NCBI GenBank assembly: GCA_013407085.1
Contig: JACCGJ010005229.1
Span: forward strand, 61,329 to 125,328
DNA length: 64,000 bases
Source of the DNA: Atriophallophorus winterbourni
Lineage: Eukaryota; Platyhelminthes; Trematoda; Plagiorchiida; Microphallidae
Direction of reading: 5' to 3'
A program made the translations under genes and the position numbers. This document shows, in pieces, positions 33,735 through 45,500 of this stretch. The stretch's first letter is position 1; each line of letters begins with the position of its first letter. A model generated the notes under the pieces. It was not told the origin of the DNA, did not search any database, and was given only the letters and a program-made list of their open reading frames with translations.

Positions 33735-34105
33735 TCATATATGCCCACACACAAGTGCATTTTGTTTACCATGTTCCCACTGTTTCAAGCGCACGCGGAT
33801 CCTGATGATACTGTCCCTACCAGATGTGTGAAAACAGCACAAAACCGGTCTTTGGCTGTGTGATGGAAATGCATGCAAATGAGTATCTTTGTTCATGATC
33901 ATGGGTTTATTCCCGTTTAAATGTGTTTGGGCACATGATTGAACAGGATGGCCGTGAAAATCTTATCCAACAGTGGCTTACAAGCACAACTTGTTTACCA
34001 TTCCTTACTGTTTCAAGGGATGCCGATGCAGATCGCACTGGCATTACCTGATGATCGCAAACAGAATGAATCCAGACGGGGCGTGTAATAGAAATTGAGG
34101 CGAAT
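33735..34105 (+). repeat. Tandem pair of small hammerhead repeats
   Basis: First unit: CAGAUGU, AAAACCGGUC, stem III at 33844-33849. Second: CUGAUGA intact, GAAUCCAGAC, stem III equivalent at 34070-34075. Spacing is 226 bp. Both are decayed but keep the monomer body, including tgttcatgatcatgggttt and cactgtttcaag. Confidence 0.7.
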
Positions 34106-34479
34106 ACGGATTTTTATTTCAGAAACAAAAAGGTGATAGCGGGAAAAGTTCATATATGAGCCATGTTTCATGAACGGCAAGTTATGCGCATCCGTCGAGA
34201 ATTTAGAGTTTTGATCCGAACGCATTGCTGAAAATTCGTATACACGAATAAAGCCATTCTCTTCTCTTCTCAAAATTTATCCTAATCAGAACATTAACTG
34301 AGGCGACCTTGCCTGATTCTACCTAACATATCATAGTTCTGCTCTGTGGTATTGTAACTAGAATTATGCACAGGTGTAGGTGACTAAACCCATATTGTCG
34401 CGCCTTAATATAGTTTCAAAGAATGAGATTAATTGATTTTAGCATCAAACATCTCGTTGAATTGCTCGAGGTGATCTTA

Positions 34480-34770
34480 ACCGGGAGTGATTCCTATTTC
34501 CGTAAAATTTACAATCCACTCAAGTCAGAAAGACGTGGACCACAATCACACCGTAGACTACGTCGTCTTTCTCTGTGGACAGCGAAGGTCTTTACTTGAC
34601 CGCGTTGTCTCCGACGCCACTTACGAGCGTGTTTATGGTCGACGAGGCGTTTCGTTTAACGCTGAGTCTGTCTTTCGAAGGACGTGGCCAAACCAGCGCA
34701 GTCTTTGCCGTTGGATGTGAACGGAAAGCGGAGGTATTCCGTTGCATCGCTCCCGATCAATAGATCGGAC
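34480..34770 (-). pseudogene. RTE-like LINE 3' remnant
   Basis: Antisense to the C-terminal WFGHVLRK region of an RTE LINE. The plus-strand shadow translation (EGRGQTSAVFAVGCERKAE) matches the shadow of the LINE at 44569-44760 (GGRGQTIAAFAVVCERKVE). Strongly 5'-truncated. Confidence 0.6.
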
Positions 34771-35379
34771 GATCAACATTAACTCAACGCAACAATCGTC
34801 GAACACGTCTAAATACCGTATATCCCATGACCATAGCGAGCACGTCTCACATCAATAAAGCAGTAAAGGATGGATCACTTCTTAGTAAACACAAGTGTAT
34901 CAGTCCTGAAGCTGATCCCGAGTATGCGCCAAAGGGTGCATTTTAGCTAGAAAACGCATTACATGCACGATTAAACCTTCACTTCATCCTTCGTCTGACC
35001 ATTGCGTATCATACTGGAACCGAGGTATTTGAAAATTGGAACATGCTTAATTGGACAGTACTGGATGTTGCATTGCTAGACGCCACGTGTTCCGATAGAA
35101 GTAAGGAGAGCAAAAATGACATTTAAACCCGTTTCACTGAAACTTTAGCTTCGTGGTTTAATTATAAATGATGAAAATAGCCGTTATCGGGTGCTGTGTC
35201 AAACACCACAGCCCAAACTTAAATAAGGATTTCACAGTCCTCTGAAAACCAGTTGACAACGTCTAATGTAAAGCACTAAGCTTGAAGTTAGAGAAAAATA
35301 GGGAGACTCATAACAGACAACACAGGACATATAATGTGAAGAAACGGGGTTGGCAGAGAGGTGTTTACACGATTGTGTT

Positions 35380-36640
35380 CACACAATGAACAAGTCATTG
35401 ATGATACAATCTACCCAAAGGATACGATCTTTGAGGTTGCACATGGGGAAAGCTAAAACAATATCGACCACTTCACCATCAAACGAAACATGAGGAGTGT
35501 TTCTGTTATCTTACATGCCACACGTGCAGTTTAAAATCACCCGATTTGCACAGAAAGCTGAAAAGACTTTTCCAGGGCAATACAAAGAATAGAGGCAACG
35601 TTGTTGTTCAACAGAACAGCCGGCCAGATCAACCAATGCAACCACGTTAAGAAAATCTAGTTAGAATCGACCGTTTTATCTACGTCAGAAGCGTGATTAA
35701 GAGAGACTCTGGTACAGACGAGCCCAATGCATTCAAAACACTACTAGAACTCAAAAAATCCTTGTCACAGAACAGCCGGCCAGATCAACCAATGCAACCA
35801 CGTTAAGAAAATCTAGTTAGAATCGACCGTTTTGTCTACGTCAGAAGCGTGATTAAGAGAGACTCTGGTACAGACGAGCCCAATGCATTCAAAACACTAC
35901 TAGAACTCAAAAAATCCTTGTCACAGAACAGCCGGCCAGATCAACCAATGCAACCACGTTAAGAAAATCTAGTTAGAATCGACCGTTTTGTCTACGTCAG
36001 AAGCGGGATTAAAAGAGACGCTGGTGCAGACGAGCCCAATGCATTCAAAACACTACTAGAACTCAAAAAATCCTTGTCACAGAACAGCCGGCCAGATCAA
36101 CCAATGCAACCACGTTAAGAAAATATAGTTAGAATCGACCGTTTTGTCTACGTCAGAAGCGTGATTAAGAGAGACTCTGGTACAGACGAGCCCAATGCAT
36201 TCAAAACACTACTAGAACTCAAAAAATCCTTGTCACAGAACAGCCGGCCAGATCAACCAATGCAACCACGTTAAGAAAATCTAGTTAGAATCGACCGTTT
36301 TGTCTACGTCAGAAGCGTGATTAAGAGAGACTCTGGTACAGACGAGCCCAATGCATTCAAAACACTACTAGAACTCAAAAAATCCTTGTCACAGAACAGC
36401 CGGCCAGATCAACCAATGCAACCACGTTAAGAAAATCTAGTTAGAATCGACCGTTTTGTCTACGTCAGAAGCGTGATTAAGAGAGACTCTGGTACAGACG
36501 AGCCCAATGCATTCAAAACACTACTAGAACTCAAAAAATCCTTTTCACCTAACTGAGATCCGCATTTTCAACGACACTGTTACGGCAGTTCTCCTGTATG
36601 GATCCCTGACAGGTTGTTGCAGATTTGACCCGGACTAAAC
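35380..36640 (+). pseudogene. LINE relic carrying an internal tandem array
   Basis: Near 35460 the plus strand reads NIDHFTIKRNMRSVSVI, resembling the QIDHIAISRKWR part of APE endonucleases. From 36553 it reads TEIRIFNDTVTAVLLYGS, the segment after the RT in RTE-like LINEs. Between them lies the 156-bp array. The rest of the RT is missing. Confidence 0.6.
35612..36547 (+). repeat. 156-bp tandem repeat, six copies
   Basis: Unit starts cagaacagccggccagatc at 35612, 35768, 35924, 36080, 36236 and 36392, giving an exact 156-bp period. Copies are nearly identical, with a few substitutions clustered in the third unit. One frame reads LVRIDRFVYVRSVIKRDSGT, resembling the DRFTYLGS segment of LINE C-terminal regions, with one TAA per unit. 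Confidence 0.95.
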
Positions 36641-36644
36641 GATT

Positions 36645-37087
36645 AAGTAAAGTGCAGGTGGTGGTAGTTGAGCCAGCGGTTTATACGTTTGACATTCCAA
36701 AGTATCGTGGTACGATTCCAGTGTGCCGAAATCATCGAAATGTCAACCCATATCCAAGCGAAACATGGATGCTTACAAGTCGAAAACTAACAGCGACAGC
36801 TTAACACAGTGTGCAATGATTGAAGTCATATAATATGTACCAATTCGTACAAATGGGACGGGATATCCTTTGTAGATCATTAGCCTGAGCTACCGAACAG
36901 ATAACTATCAAAACATAAGCAGTGTTAGAGAGCGTTTACTTCTTAACCACTTGCATCTTTTTAGCAAAATTAGTTTCAATGTCATCATGTGCTTATTAAG
37001 TAAAAAAAGATAAATCTTGCGCGTTGTTGAAGAAAACGGTGAGAGAACCGAGAATGTAATTATTGGGTCAAATGTATGTAAATGGAG
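36645..37087. other. No gene recognised
   Basis: AT-rich spacer; no motif seen. Confidence 0.5.
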
Positions 37088-37332
37088 ATGCATGGATGTG
37101 CAATCTTGCAGCATTTCTGTGCTGTACGGCTAACATCATACTAAATTGATTGGCCAACGGTAGTGATGTATGCTGTAACACGCTGGAGTCTCACTACCAT
37201 TTCCTGTTCTTTTTTCTTCCTCTTATCTGTCTAAGCCTGGGCAACCTGACAGTATCTTAGCCCACCTGCAGTCTCTGACTGTGCGGCACTTTGCCTGGAT
37301 CAGGCTTGTGCTTTCATACCATACCAAACCAT
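37088..37332 (+). repeat. SINE-like family S1
   Basis: About 245 bp: ggatgtgcaatc, gcagcatttctgtgctg, ggctaacatc, ctgcagtctctgactgtgcg, cactttgcctggatcagg, ending in a short ATACC run. Ten copies or fragments occur between 37 and 49 kb. The simple-repeat end is taken as the 3' end. No convincing A and B boxes seen, so its promoter origin is open. Confidence 0.75.
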
Positions 37333-38390
37333 GTAAATGGAGACCTTTTACGCAATCTGGATAAGTGCCAACATGAATCAAGTAGCCATGTTAATACACT
37401 TCACATATCAATGTATCAGATCGAAACGACCAGACGTAATAAAAGCGGAACTAAAAGGGAAAAATGCTACACTCTCCACGATTGCACATGACTCAAATCC
37501 GGCCCTGAAATCCGTGTGAATTGGGCGTCTACATTTCTCTCCCTCAGGTTATCCAGAAACCCGAATCTATCGATGTTGGTTATTATAGCAAAGATCTGCA
37601 AACTAATCAGGATATAGCCTGGAATACAAAAACGTCAGTCATCTGATTCATTGTTTGTAGAGTAATTCGATTAAAATTCACACACTATAGAGACATAACA
37701 CATCTGAAAAGTCGGTCGGTGCTTGCAGCACTCGCTATAGCTGATCAAGAGTATCTCCTTGGAAATTAAACGAACAGGAGTGGAATAATTATGGTAACGC
37801 AAAATCGGTCCGCCGGAAAAGGCCCAAGTTCAACAACTTAAAACGAAGAAGCGCTCGGAAGAATCAATTCCTAAACTTTTACGACGAAACAACAAGAATA
37901 TTCTGTTCCGAATTTCTCGATATCTTAGTACACTAGATTCATACTCGCTTCTCACTGATTGATTCAAAGTTGAACCGTGAGAAAATCATTCCCATTGGAC
38001 ATTTCCGCCCAAACCCCATCAAGACGCTCGATTCTAAGTGCGTTTCAACTTCTAGCTTTCGGATTTCGTTATCTGGCTGGTGATTTCCGGATACGTTTGA
38101 ATCAAGGCACAGTAACGTCACAAAAATAAACTCTCAGGCAACAAACGCAGCAATCCAACGGTCATCATGCCATTGTTATACATCTACCCAAACCTGGGGC
38201 AACCTCAGTATTTTCGACGACTCGTCAGAGAGAAAATCACGTATATGCTTCCGTTGCGAAATATCATGATTTTATTTGAATATATTAATCGATATGTTAC
38301 TGATGAGTAGTCAAAAATAATAAATTCTCCAAAACACGATAAACAAAATGTTCACCAAACTCAATCGGTATTTGCTTCCACTGTATAGGA
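37333..38390. other. No gene recognised
   Basis: Short frames only; none has a motif or a match elsewhere in the window. Confidence 0.5.
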
Positions 38391-38605
38391 CGAGAAGAAT
38401 TGACATGGCGCCCAATAGTAATGATCTGAGGTTCGAGTCCCACTCGAGGCAGAAGATACGCACAGCTGATTCGCTAAAATAAGCGCGCGACGTGAGTCCA
38501 GTGCCTACATTGTGGTGAACTACGTGAATATTTCACAGGATCTGGTACTGATGAGTGGTCAAAAACATAACAAAGTTTCCACAACACCATGAACAATATT
38601 GCCAA
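38298..38605 (+). repeat. tRNA-like (pol III) repeat between direct repeats
   Basis: GGTTCGAGTCCC at about 38431 is a good B box, and TGGCGCCCAATAG about 30 bases upstream is a weak A box. CTGATGAGTRGTCAAAAA occurs before (about 38300) and after (about 38548). The layout, a pol III promoter followed by a CTGATGAGT hammerhead start, recalls Sm-alpha, but no GAAA or stem II partner is present. Confidence 0.45.
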
Positions 38606-38639
38606 TCAGAATTGATCAGTATTGTTTTATACTGGCCTG

Positions 38640-38857
38640 AACCATGCAAAGCGCCGCACAGTCAGAGACTGCACGTGAGCTAAGATACTGTCAGGTTGCC
38701 CAGGCCTAGACAGTTAGGGGGAGGGAAAATTGTATTAGCAGCGAGACTCCAGAGTCTGGTCGCATGCAGCTCACTACCGGTGGCAACTCATTTTAGCACG
38801 GCGTTAGCTGCGTAGCACGGAAGTTCTGCGCGATTGCACATCCGTGCACCAATAAAA
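38640..38857 (-). repeat. SINE-like family S1
   Basis: Recognised by gccgcacagtcagagactgc, ctaagatactgtcaggttgc and gcatgcagctcactaccg; lacks the simple tail. Confidence 0.75.
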
Positions 38858-39107
38858 ATGGTAGTGAGACACCAGCCTCGTTCCACAAGCTGCTCACTAC
38901 CGAGGGAAAATTGGGTATTAATCTAAATTGTATCCGATCGCTCCAGTGGGCACATTAAGCGATATGAGGATTTGGAAACAGAGCACGAATGTTTGGTGCA
39001 ATGAGTTGGGGTGATGTTTCGGATTCCATTTGCGTACAACACAGCAGGAACGTATAGACTGAGTTGATTTGACGAAAAATGTATCAAAAGGGAAATTATT
39101 GAGAACA

Positions 39108-39113
39108 TTTATT
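39108..39113 (-). other. Polyadenylation signal AATAAA of CFAP298
   Basis: AATAAA on the minus strand about 57 nt after the CFAP298 stop codon; well placed, not tested. Confidence 0.6.
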
Positions 39114-39169
39114 ACGGGAAGTAAGATTATCACAGGTCTTAAATGCATCAACGATTGACTGCGGATGGC

Positions 39170-39508
39170 TCATCTTGGTCCCCACTTTATATCACCCAAG
39201 CCATGAAATTGTCTTTTCAATTGGCCAGGCTCAGCCCAAGCCGAGTCCAAATAGCTGTCCTCGTCATTCGCTTCCAGTTGCTTCCACTCTTCCTGCTTTT
39301 TATAATAATACGACATCATGGCACGCTGCTGTTCCTCGCTAATCACCGGCTCTCTGGCCGGAGCCCCAGCACCTTTCTTCGATATTTTGGCCACGATTTT
39401 GGTCTTTTCATTCGAACCCACGTACGATGAAAGTGGTTTACCGCGAAGCATTTCCTTCCCGGAGAACCATATGGTGGCTTCTTCGAAAGGGATTACTTCG
39501 TTTGACGC
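39170..39508 (-). CDS. CFAP298: CFAP298 exon 3
   Basis: Begins after ...ACCACCAG as ASNEVIPFEEATIWF and ends WGPR-stop at 39170. Carries the conserved C-terminal third, including NEKTKIVAK and GAPAREPVIS. Confidence 0.93.
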   Translation of the reverse strand, partial: ASNEVIPFEEATIWFSGKEMLRGKPLSSYVGSNEKTKIVAKISKKGAGAPAREPVISEEQQRAMMSYYYKKQEEWKQLEANDEDSYLDSAWAEPGQLKRQFHGLGDIKWGPR

Positions 39509-42500
39509 CTGGTGGTTTTGAAAGTAAGGATGAGGACTGAAGTAAACGTAGTGAGCATAAGAAAAGCGAACACCCCAGTTGTGCGTTTAGGTTCAAGTAA
39601 GATAGAACGGATGCACCATGTGTTTGTACATAATAAATTATAAAACTTTTGACAAAATCATGAAAAACTGAATTTCTTTATTAACAAAGTGTCTATCAAA
39701 GTAAAGTATATGGAATGAAAGCACAAGCCTGATCCAGGCAAAGTGCCGCACAGTCAGAGACTACACGTGGGCTAAGATACTGTCAGGTTGACCAGGGCAA
39801 GACAGAGGGGGGAATAGAAATGGTTGTGAGACTCCAGCGTGTTTCAGCATGCAGCTCACCACCGTTGGTCAACCAATTTAGCATGGTGTTAGTCGCGCAG
39901 CACAGAAATGCTGCGCGATTACACATCCGTGTACAAAGTGAAATATAGCTTAAGCTAAGCGTAAATCATTAAAGCGATGTGAACATCTTAAACGCCTTTC
40001 CGAGCTGAAACTGTGAGATGATTCGACGAGTATCATGTCGATATAACATACCGATATAAAATAAAGGTTGCTAGACAGAGATAGAACGAAGTTTGATTGA
40101 AATCGTTGCATTTTCCGAATGGAATGTTTCGAGAAATGACTTGGCATGAAAACTTAATTTCTCTTTCGCATGAGCGTGGGTGACAGTATGAGTATATAGC
40201 AAGGCTGAAATCAGGCAAAGTGTCGCAGAGTCAGAGACTGCGCGTTAGCTAAGATACAGTCACGTTGCTCAGATCTAGACAGACAAAAGAAATGTCAGGG
40301 AGACGCTGTGGGTGACAATGAAATATTCATGTGAAACATAGAAAACTTCACTAAAAAAGCCTAATCTATTAGGTGAGATACGGCAAGCTGCTTTAATTGT
40401 GCCTATCGAAATGGCGGGTGAGTGAAAATAAGACACATCTATCTTGTATTTTCCGTTGTTTTCTACCCAGCCACCTCCACACTAACAGCAAGCATGGAGT
40501 TGGGATATTGTAATTCACTCCGAGACTGTCGGTCGCCAACTTGACAGCTTCTACGAATCCAAACTTCAATACGAGAATGCGCTCTGATCTTATGCTGAAC
40601 ACACGAACCGGGGCAAATGATTTCAGCAATCCAGCGTAAATAGACCGCTGATTAGCAAAACATTATTAGGATATAAAAAGAGACAGTTTGGTGTATGGCG
40701 CCTGCGAATTGACCATCTCCACATAGAGGCTACATAGTGAGACATACTCTGAGGCCGCTAGTTATTGAACCCTCGTAGAGCCTATGATGCACCGGTCAGA
40801 TGTGCAATCGTACAGTACTTTGTGCCGGGCGGCTAACACCGTGCTAAATTGATTGGCCAGAGGTAGTGAGCTGCATGCTGAAACAGGCTGGAGTCTCACT
40901 ACCATTTCCTGTTCTTTTTGTTCCTCATATCTGTCGAGGCCTGTGCAGCCTGACAGCATCTTCGCCCACGTGCAGTCTCTGACTGTGCGGCACTTTGCCT
41001 GGATCAGACTTGTGCTCTCATACCAGATCCAGATTGAACTTATCTGATGAAAAATAATGAATCTTTGAATTCTATAAGCTCATCAAATCACTTTTCTAAG
41101 CAATATTTCAAGTGTGGCTGGATATGCCACTACGAGGTTGATAAGTTTGCTTGATATAGTGTGGTTTATAGTAAATCATGTCGATACTATTAGTCTACTG
41201 GAATGAGAGCGAAGTTCGCGGTAAAACAAGGGCGGACACGCACCAGTAATAATTCATGTGCAGCATTTGATTGGATAGACAAGTGTGGCAGCGCTAAAAT
41301 ATAAAAAGGCAAAAAAGCTAATTTCCATGCATTTCCATCACGCATGACCGGTTTCGTGGGTTCCAAAAGTTGTCACAGCCGGGGGTGGTAGTAGGAATGA
41401 GTCACCTACTATCTATAAAATGCTTCCACGTGGCGTGCGCCTCAAATAGCCTCTGACAACCAAGTCCAACTCCTAGCCTGCACGAGTAGCTTTCACAAGC
41501 CCGGCGGAACTGCTCTTACTGACAGGAGAATGGTCGAAGGCGGGTGACTGGCGCCTTAAACCCAGTTTGCTCCGGGCAGATGGAGTTCGTCAGCTACTGG
41601 CAATCCATCTAGGGGAAGGAAAACCCTGACTCCAAACCCCCACTGCCTTGTGGGTCACCCGATTGCGGGAAAGGCTTCGGGAGAAAACCCGAAGATAGAT
41701 AGGTAGGTAGGTAGATAACTAGCGCACAGCGCGTTTATCTGCCAGCTCCCTGCTGCCTTGTAAGTTGCACTTGGCTGTGCAAAGGCTAGAGAGGTGTACT
41801 CGAACAAACACCGAGTGGTGCTGGGGACATCACTTGTACACTATCCCCAAGAAACTTCATGATGATGTCTCAATGTATATCTCAGCTCTCTGCTACGGTG
41901 TTCCCGAGATGCGACGCGCCCTTGGCTCTCCCAGCGGCTAGGGTGAAAAGCAAGCTAGCTGGGGCCATAAATATCCGTAAGGACTTTTATCTGGGATGCT
42001 GGAACGTACGGACACTGCTTGATGTTGGTAGTCAAGCAATCACGATGCGCTCTTTATTGGACTACCAAGTCGATGTTGCTTGTCTTTCCGAGGTCCGCCT
42101 TCCCGGACACGGATCCAAATCGATCAAGGTCCCCGGAGTCGATCGTACTTATTGGCTTTTTTATAGTGGGCCGGAGAATGGATCTGGTCAGCATGGAGTA
42201 GCGATAGCGCTCAGCGACCATGCTAAACAAGCACTCATATCATGGACGCCTGTATCTCCAAGAATCGCGGTGGTCCGGCTGAGGGGTCACCCTTTGAATA
42301 TAACAGTCGTTTCGGTGTATACCCCAACCCTATCAGCCGACCAAACTACAAAAGACGACTTTTATAACCAACTTCAATTCGTAGTCGATAGAGTTGCTGG
42401 AAACGTCGTACTGGTTGTGGCTAGTGACTGGAACGCTCGTACAGGATCAGCAGATTCCGCAACAAACCGAATCCTGGGAAAATTGCGCCTAGGGCAGCGC

Positions 42501-45500
42501 TGCGCTAATGGCGATCGACTGATCGAGTTTGCGGCCTACAATCACCTATGCGTCTGTAACACTAAATTACAGCACCCTAAAAAACACTTGGTCACATGGT
42601 ACTCGAATGATGGTAGAACGGCGAACCAGATCGATTATGTTCTAATTCGCGCACGTTGGATGTCTTCTGTGCTCGACTGTAGGTCCTATCGTGGAGCCGA
42701 AACAGGGAACGCAGCAGGCACCGATCACACACTCGTTCGCGCAAAGCTCCGACTTCGCCTGCTAAACCGCCAAAGGAAACTCTTAGGAAGCGCTTAAACT
42801 TGTAAGCCTTAGGAAACCCGGCCCAACGTAAGATGCTCATTGACGATATCTCTGAGCGGTTGGATGGGATTGATGCATCAGTCGAACAAAAGTGGTCCAG
42901 ACTGAAGACCGCTACTAAGACTGCAGCACTAAAAATCTTAGGCACCGCTTCTCGTCGCCGACGAGATTGGATTTCTCAGAACACCATCGAGCTCTCTACC
43001 CGGGCAAGAGACGCCCGAATGCATGGTGCATCTGATTATCGCCTCCTTAGGAGAGCTGCTACACGATCAGCCCGCAAGGATCGTCAGCTATATTGGGCGG
43101 AAACCGCATCCGAAATGGAAGCCGCAGCAAGTATAGGAGACTTTGGACGACTGTTTCGCCTGATTCGCAGAGCATCTGGAAGCTGTGGTTTTTGTACGAA
43201 CCTTCGAGATTCGTCAGGACAGATGATATTTGACCTTCATCAAAAGATAGATAGGTGGGTTGAGCACTTCAGTCAGCTACTGAACCGCCCGTCATCTATC
43301 AATGCAGTATTCACTTCCCCGATAAATAGCTGTGAATACCCGGTCAACCGCGTGGCACCATCATAATACGAGATATCAAGAGTTTTACGACGAATGCAGA
43401 ATGGTAAATCGCCAGGTGAGGACGGAATTTCCGTTGAACTTATTGAAGCCTGTGCCGACGTATTACTATCTCCGCTAAATCGGCTGTTTTGTTCGATCTG
43501 GGAGACGGAAGTTTTCCCATCAGACTGGGGGATGTCTATCATTCTACCACTGCCGAAACGTGGAGATAAATCTGTGTGCTCCAATTACCGCGGAATAAGT
43601 CTAATCGACACCGCTGCTAAAGTGTTTGCAACGCTCCTGCTTAATCGGTTCTCCGCCGAAAGAAATCTGCGCACCAGAGTTAACCAAGGTGGATTTCGCC
43701 CTGGGATGGGTTGCGTAGATCAAATATTTACTTTACGCAGGATCCTCGAGCACCGTGCACGGTATCAACAGCAAACGATAGCTTGCTTTATTGACTTCCG
43801 CGCCGCCTTCGACTCCGTAGACCGTGGTTGTTTATGGGACATCATGCTATCGGATGGGGTTCCATTAAAGCTCGTCAACCTAATCAGAGCCTATTACAGC
43901 TCTACAAGGGCACGGGTTCGTGTCCACGGTGAAGAATCGCGTGAATTTAACTTGCACACAGGAGTCAGGCAAGGTTGCCCGCTATCGCCGGTTATGTTTA
44001 ACTATGTCTTAGACTGTATAATGAACCAGGCGTTAACAGGCTATCAAGGGGTGCAAATTTCAACGGATCTATGGATTTACGACCTTGACTACGCTGACGA
44101 TATAGTCGTTCTGGGCAACAATACCGAAATGCTGCAAAGCGTTTTAGACCACATTAGTGCCACTGCCGCGAAAGTCGGTCATGAGATAAACGCGGCTAAA
44201 ACCAAGGCATTTTTATACAGACACACCAGGCATCCAGCTACTTAACGTCCAGGGTTGTCCGATTGAATACGTTCCAGTCTTCAAATACCTCGGCTCAAGT
44301 ATATTGCGAAATGGTCAGGCGAAAGATGAAGTGAAGTTAAGGGTCGATCGTGCTCGTAATGCGTTTTTGCAGTTGAGGGGCACCCATTGGCGCAAGCGAG
44401 GGATCAGCCTAAAAACTAAGACGCGTGTTTATCAAGCAGCGATCCGCCCTGTACTGCTTTACGGATGCGAGACATGGCCTTTAAGGTCACAGGATGTACG
44501 CACATTAGAAGTGTTCGACCATTGGTGCCTCAGGGTAATCTTGGGCATCCGATATACTGACCGAGTATCTAACGCAGCCGTACGAGAGCGTTGCAGCGGA
44601 CTATCTCCACTTTCCGCTCACATACAACGGCGAAGGCTGCAATGGTTTGGCCACGTCCTCCGAAAGACAGACACAGCACTTCCAAAACTCGTCCTCGACC
44701 CCAAACCCGTTCGCGCCTGGCGTCGGCGGCAAGGTGGTCAAGTGAAAACCTGTATGTCAACTGTGAAGGAGGATGTAGACACCCTGGGTCTGCGTACCGT
44801 CTACGGAGTTCGCAGGTGGAAACGAGACTGGATCACGATATGCAACGATCTCGCCTCCGATCGACGTGCGTGGGCTGGCGCGATCCGAGACATCAATGAA
44901 GCCGGCTAATCAACCCGTGGAGCCAGCCGCACAAAAGTAAGTAAAGTAAGACCGGTTTCGTGCTGTTTGCGCTCATCAGGTAGGGACGGTAGGATCAGGA
45001 TCCGCATGCGCAAACTCTGGCAATGAATTAAGTTCACCGGTTTTAAAAAAGTTATAGTGAGCGAGACAAAAACGAAGCTCGATGATACCTTATTGGGGAA
45101 AACATCACCACTTAGCTTACAGTTTTCGAGAATCATTTACCAGACAAGGGGATGCCAAGCCAGCACAATAACTCTCGGAGCGGCTAAGGGATGAATTTAA
45201 TACCTGGCCAATCTAGTAAGCGCTTATTAATTCCAGATTTTGGAGGCAGAAACTATTTTGCAAACACTATAGACACAATCAAAGTGTAAACATACTCTAC
45301 CTAAAAGAAAATAGATCACACAAGTTCCGCTCATAGGGCATTTGGATCATGTGGTCATCGGCTGAGGAAGCAGCAACCGGAATTTTCAACCCACATATTC
45401 ACGCAAAGCACACAAAGATATTCTATGTCACAAACCGATAGAGTTAGTAGAAAGTGTTCAATGCATTCTGACAGAAAGATGTATTTTGTGGACGAGTTAG

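Larger units (their letters stand above)
41359..44949 (+). mobile_element. RTE-like LINE in CFAP298 intron 2
   Basis: 3.59 kb with exact target duplication GACCGGTTTCGTG (41346-41358 and 44950-44962). It has a 500-bp 5' leader, APE endonuclease, RT, C-terminal domain, and a 3' tail of AAGT repeats. It is antisense to CFAP298, which avoids sense splice and poly(A) signals. Coding sequence is interrupted by a few stops and frameshifts, so it is full-length but inactive. Confidence 0.9.

Noticed and set aside
35612..36547. CRISPR-like array
   Set aside because: Units are contiguous 156-bp direct copies with no spacers, and the context is eukaryotic LINE sequence.
38398..38470. Functional tRNA gene
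   Set aside because: Only a B box is convincing; no acceptor stem or anticodon arm can be folded by eye.
39170..39451. Independent single-exon gene starting at the ATG at 39451
   Set aside because: It is the third exon of CFAP298; the frame extends upstream to a splice acceptor at 39509 that joins in phase to exon 2.
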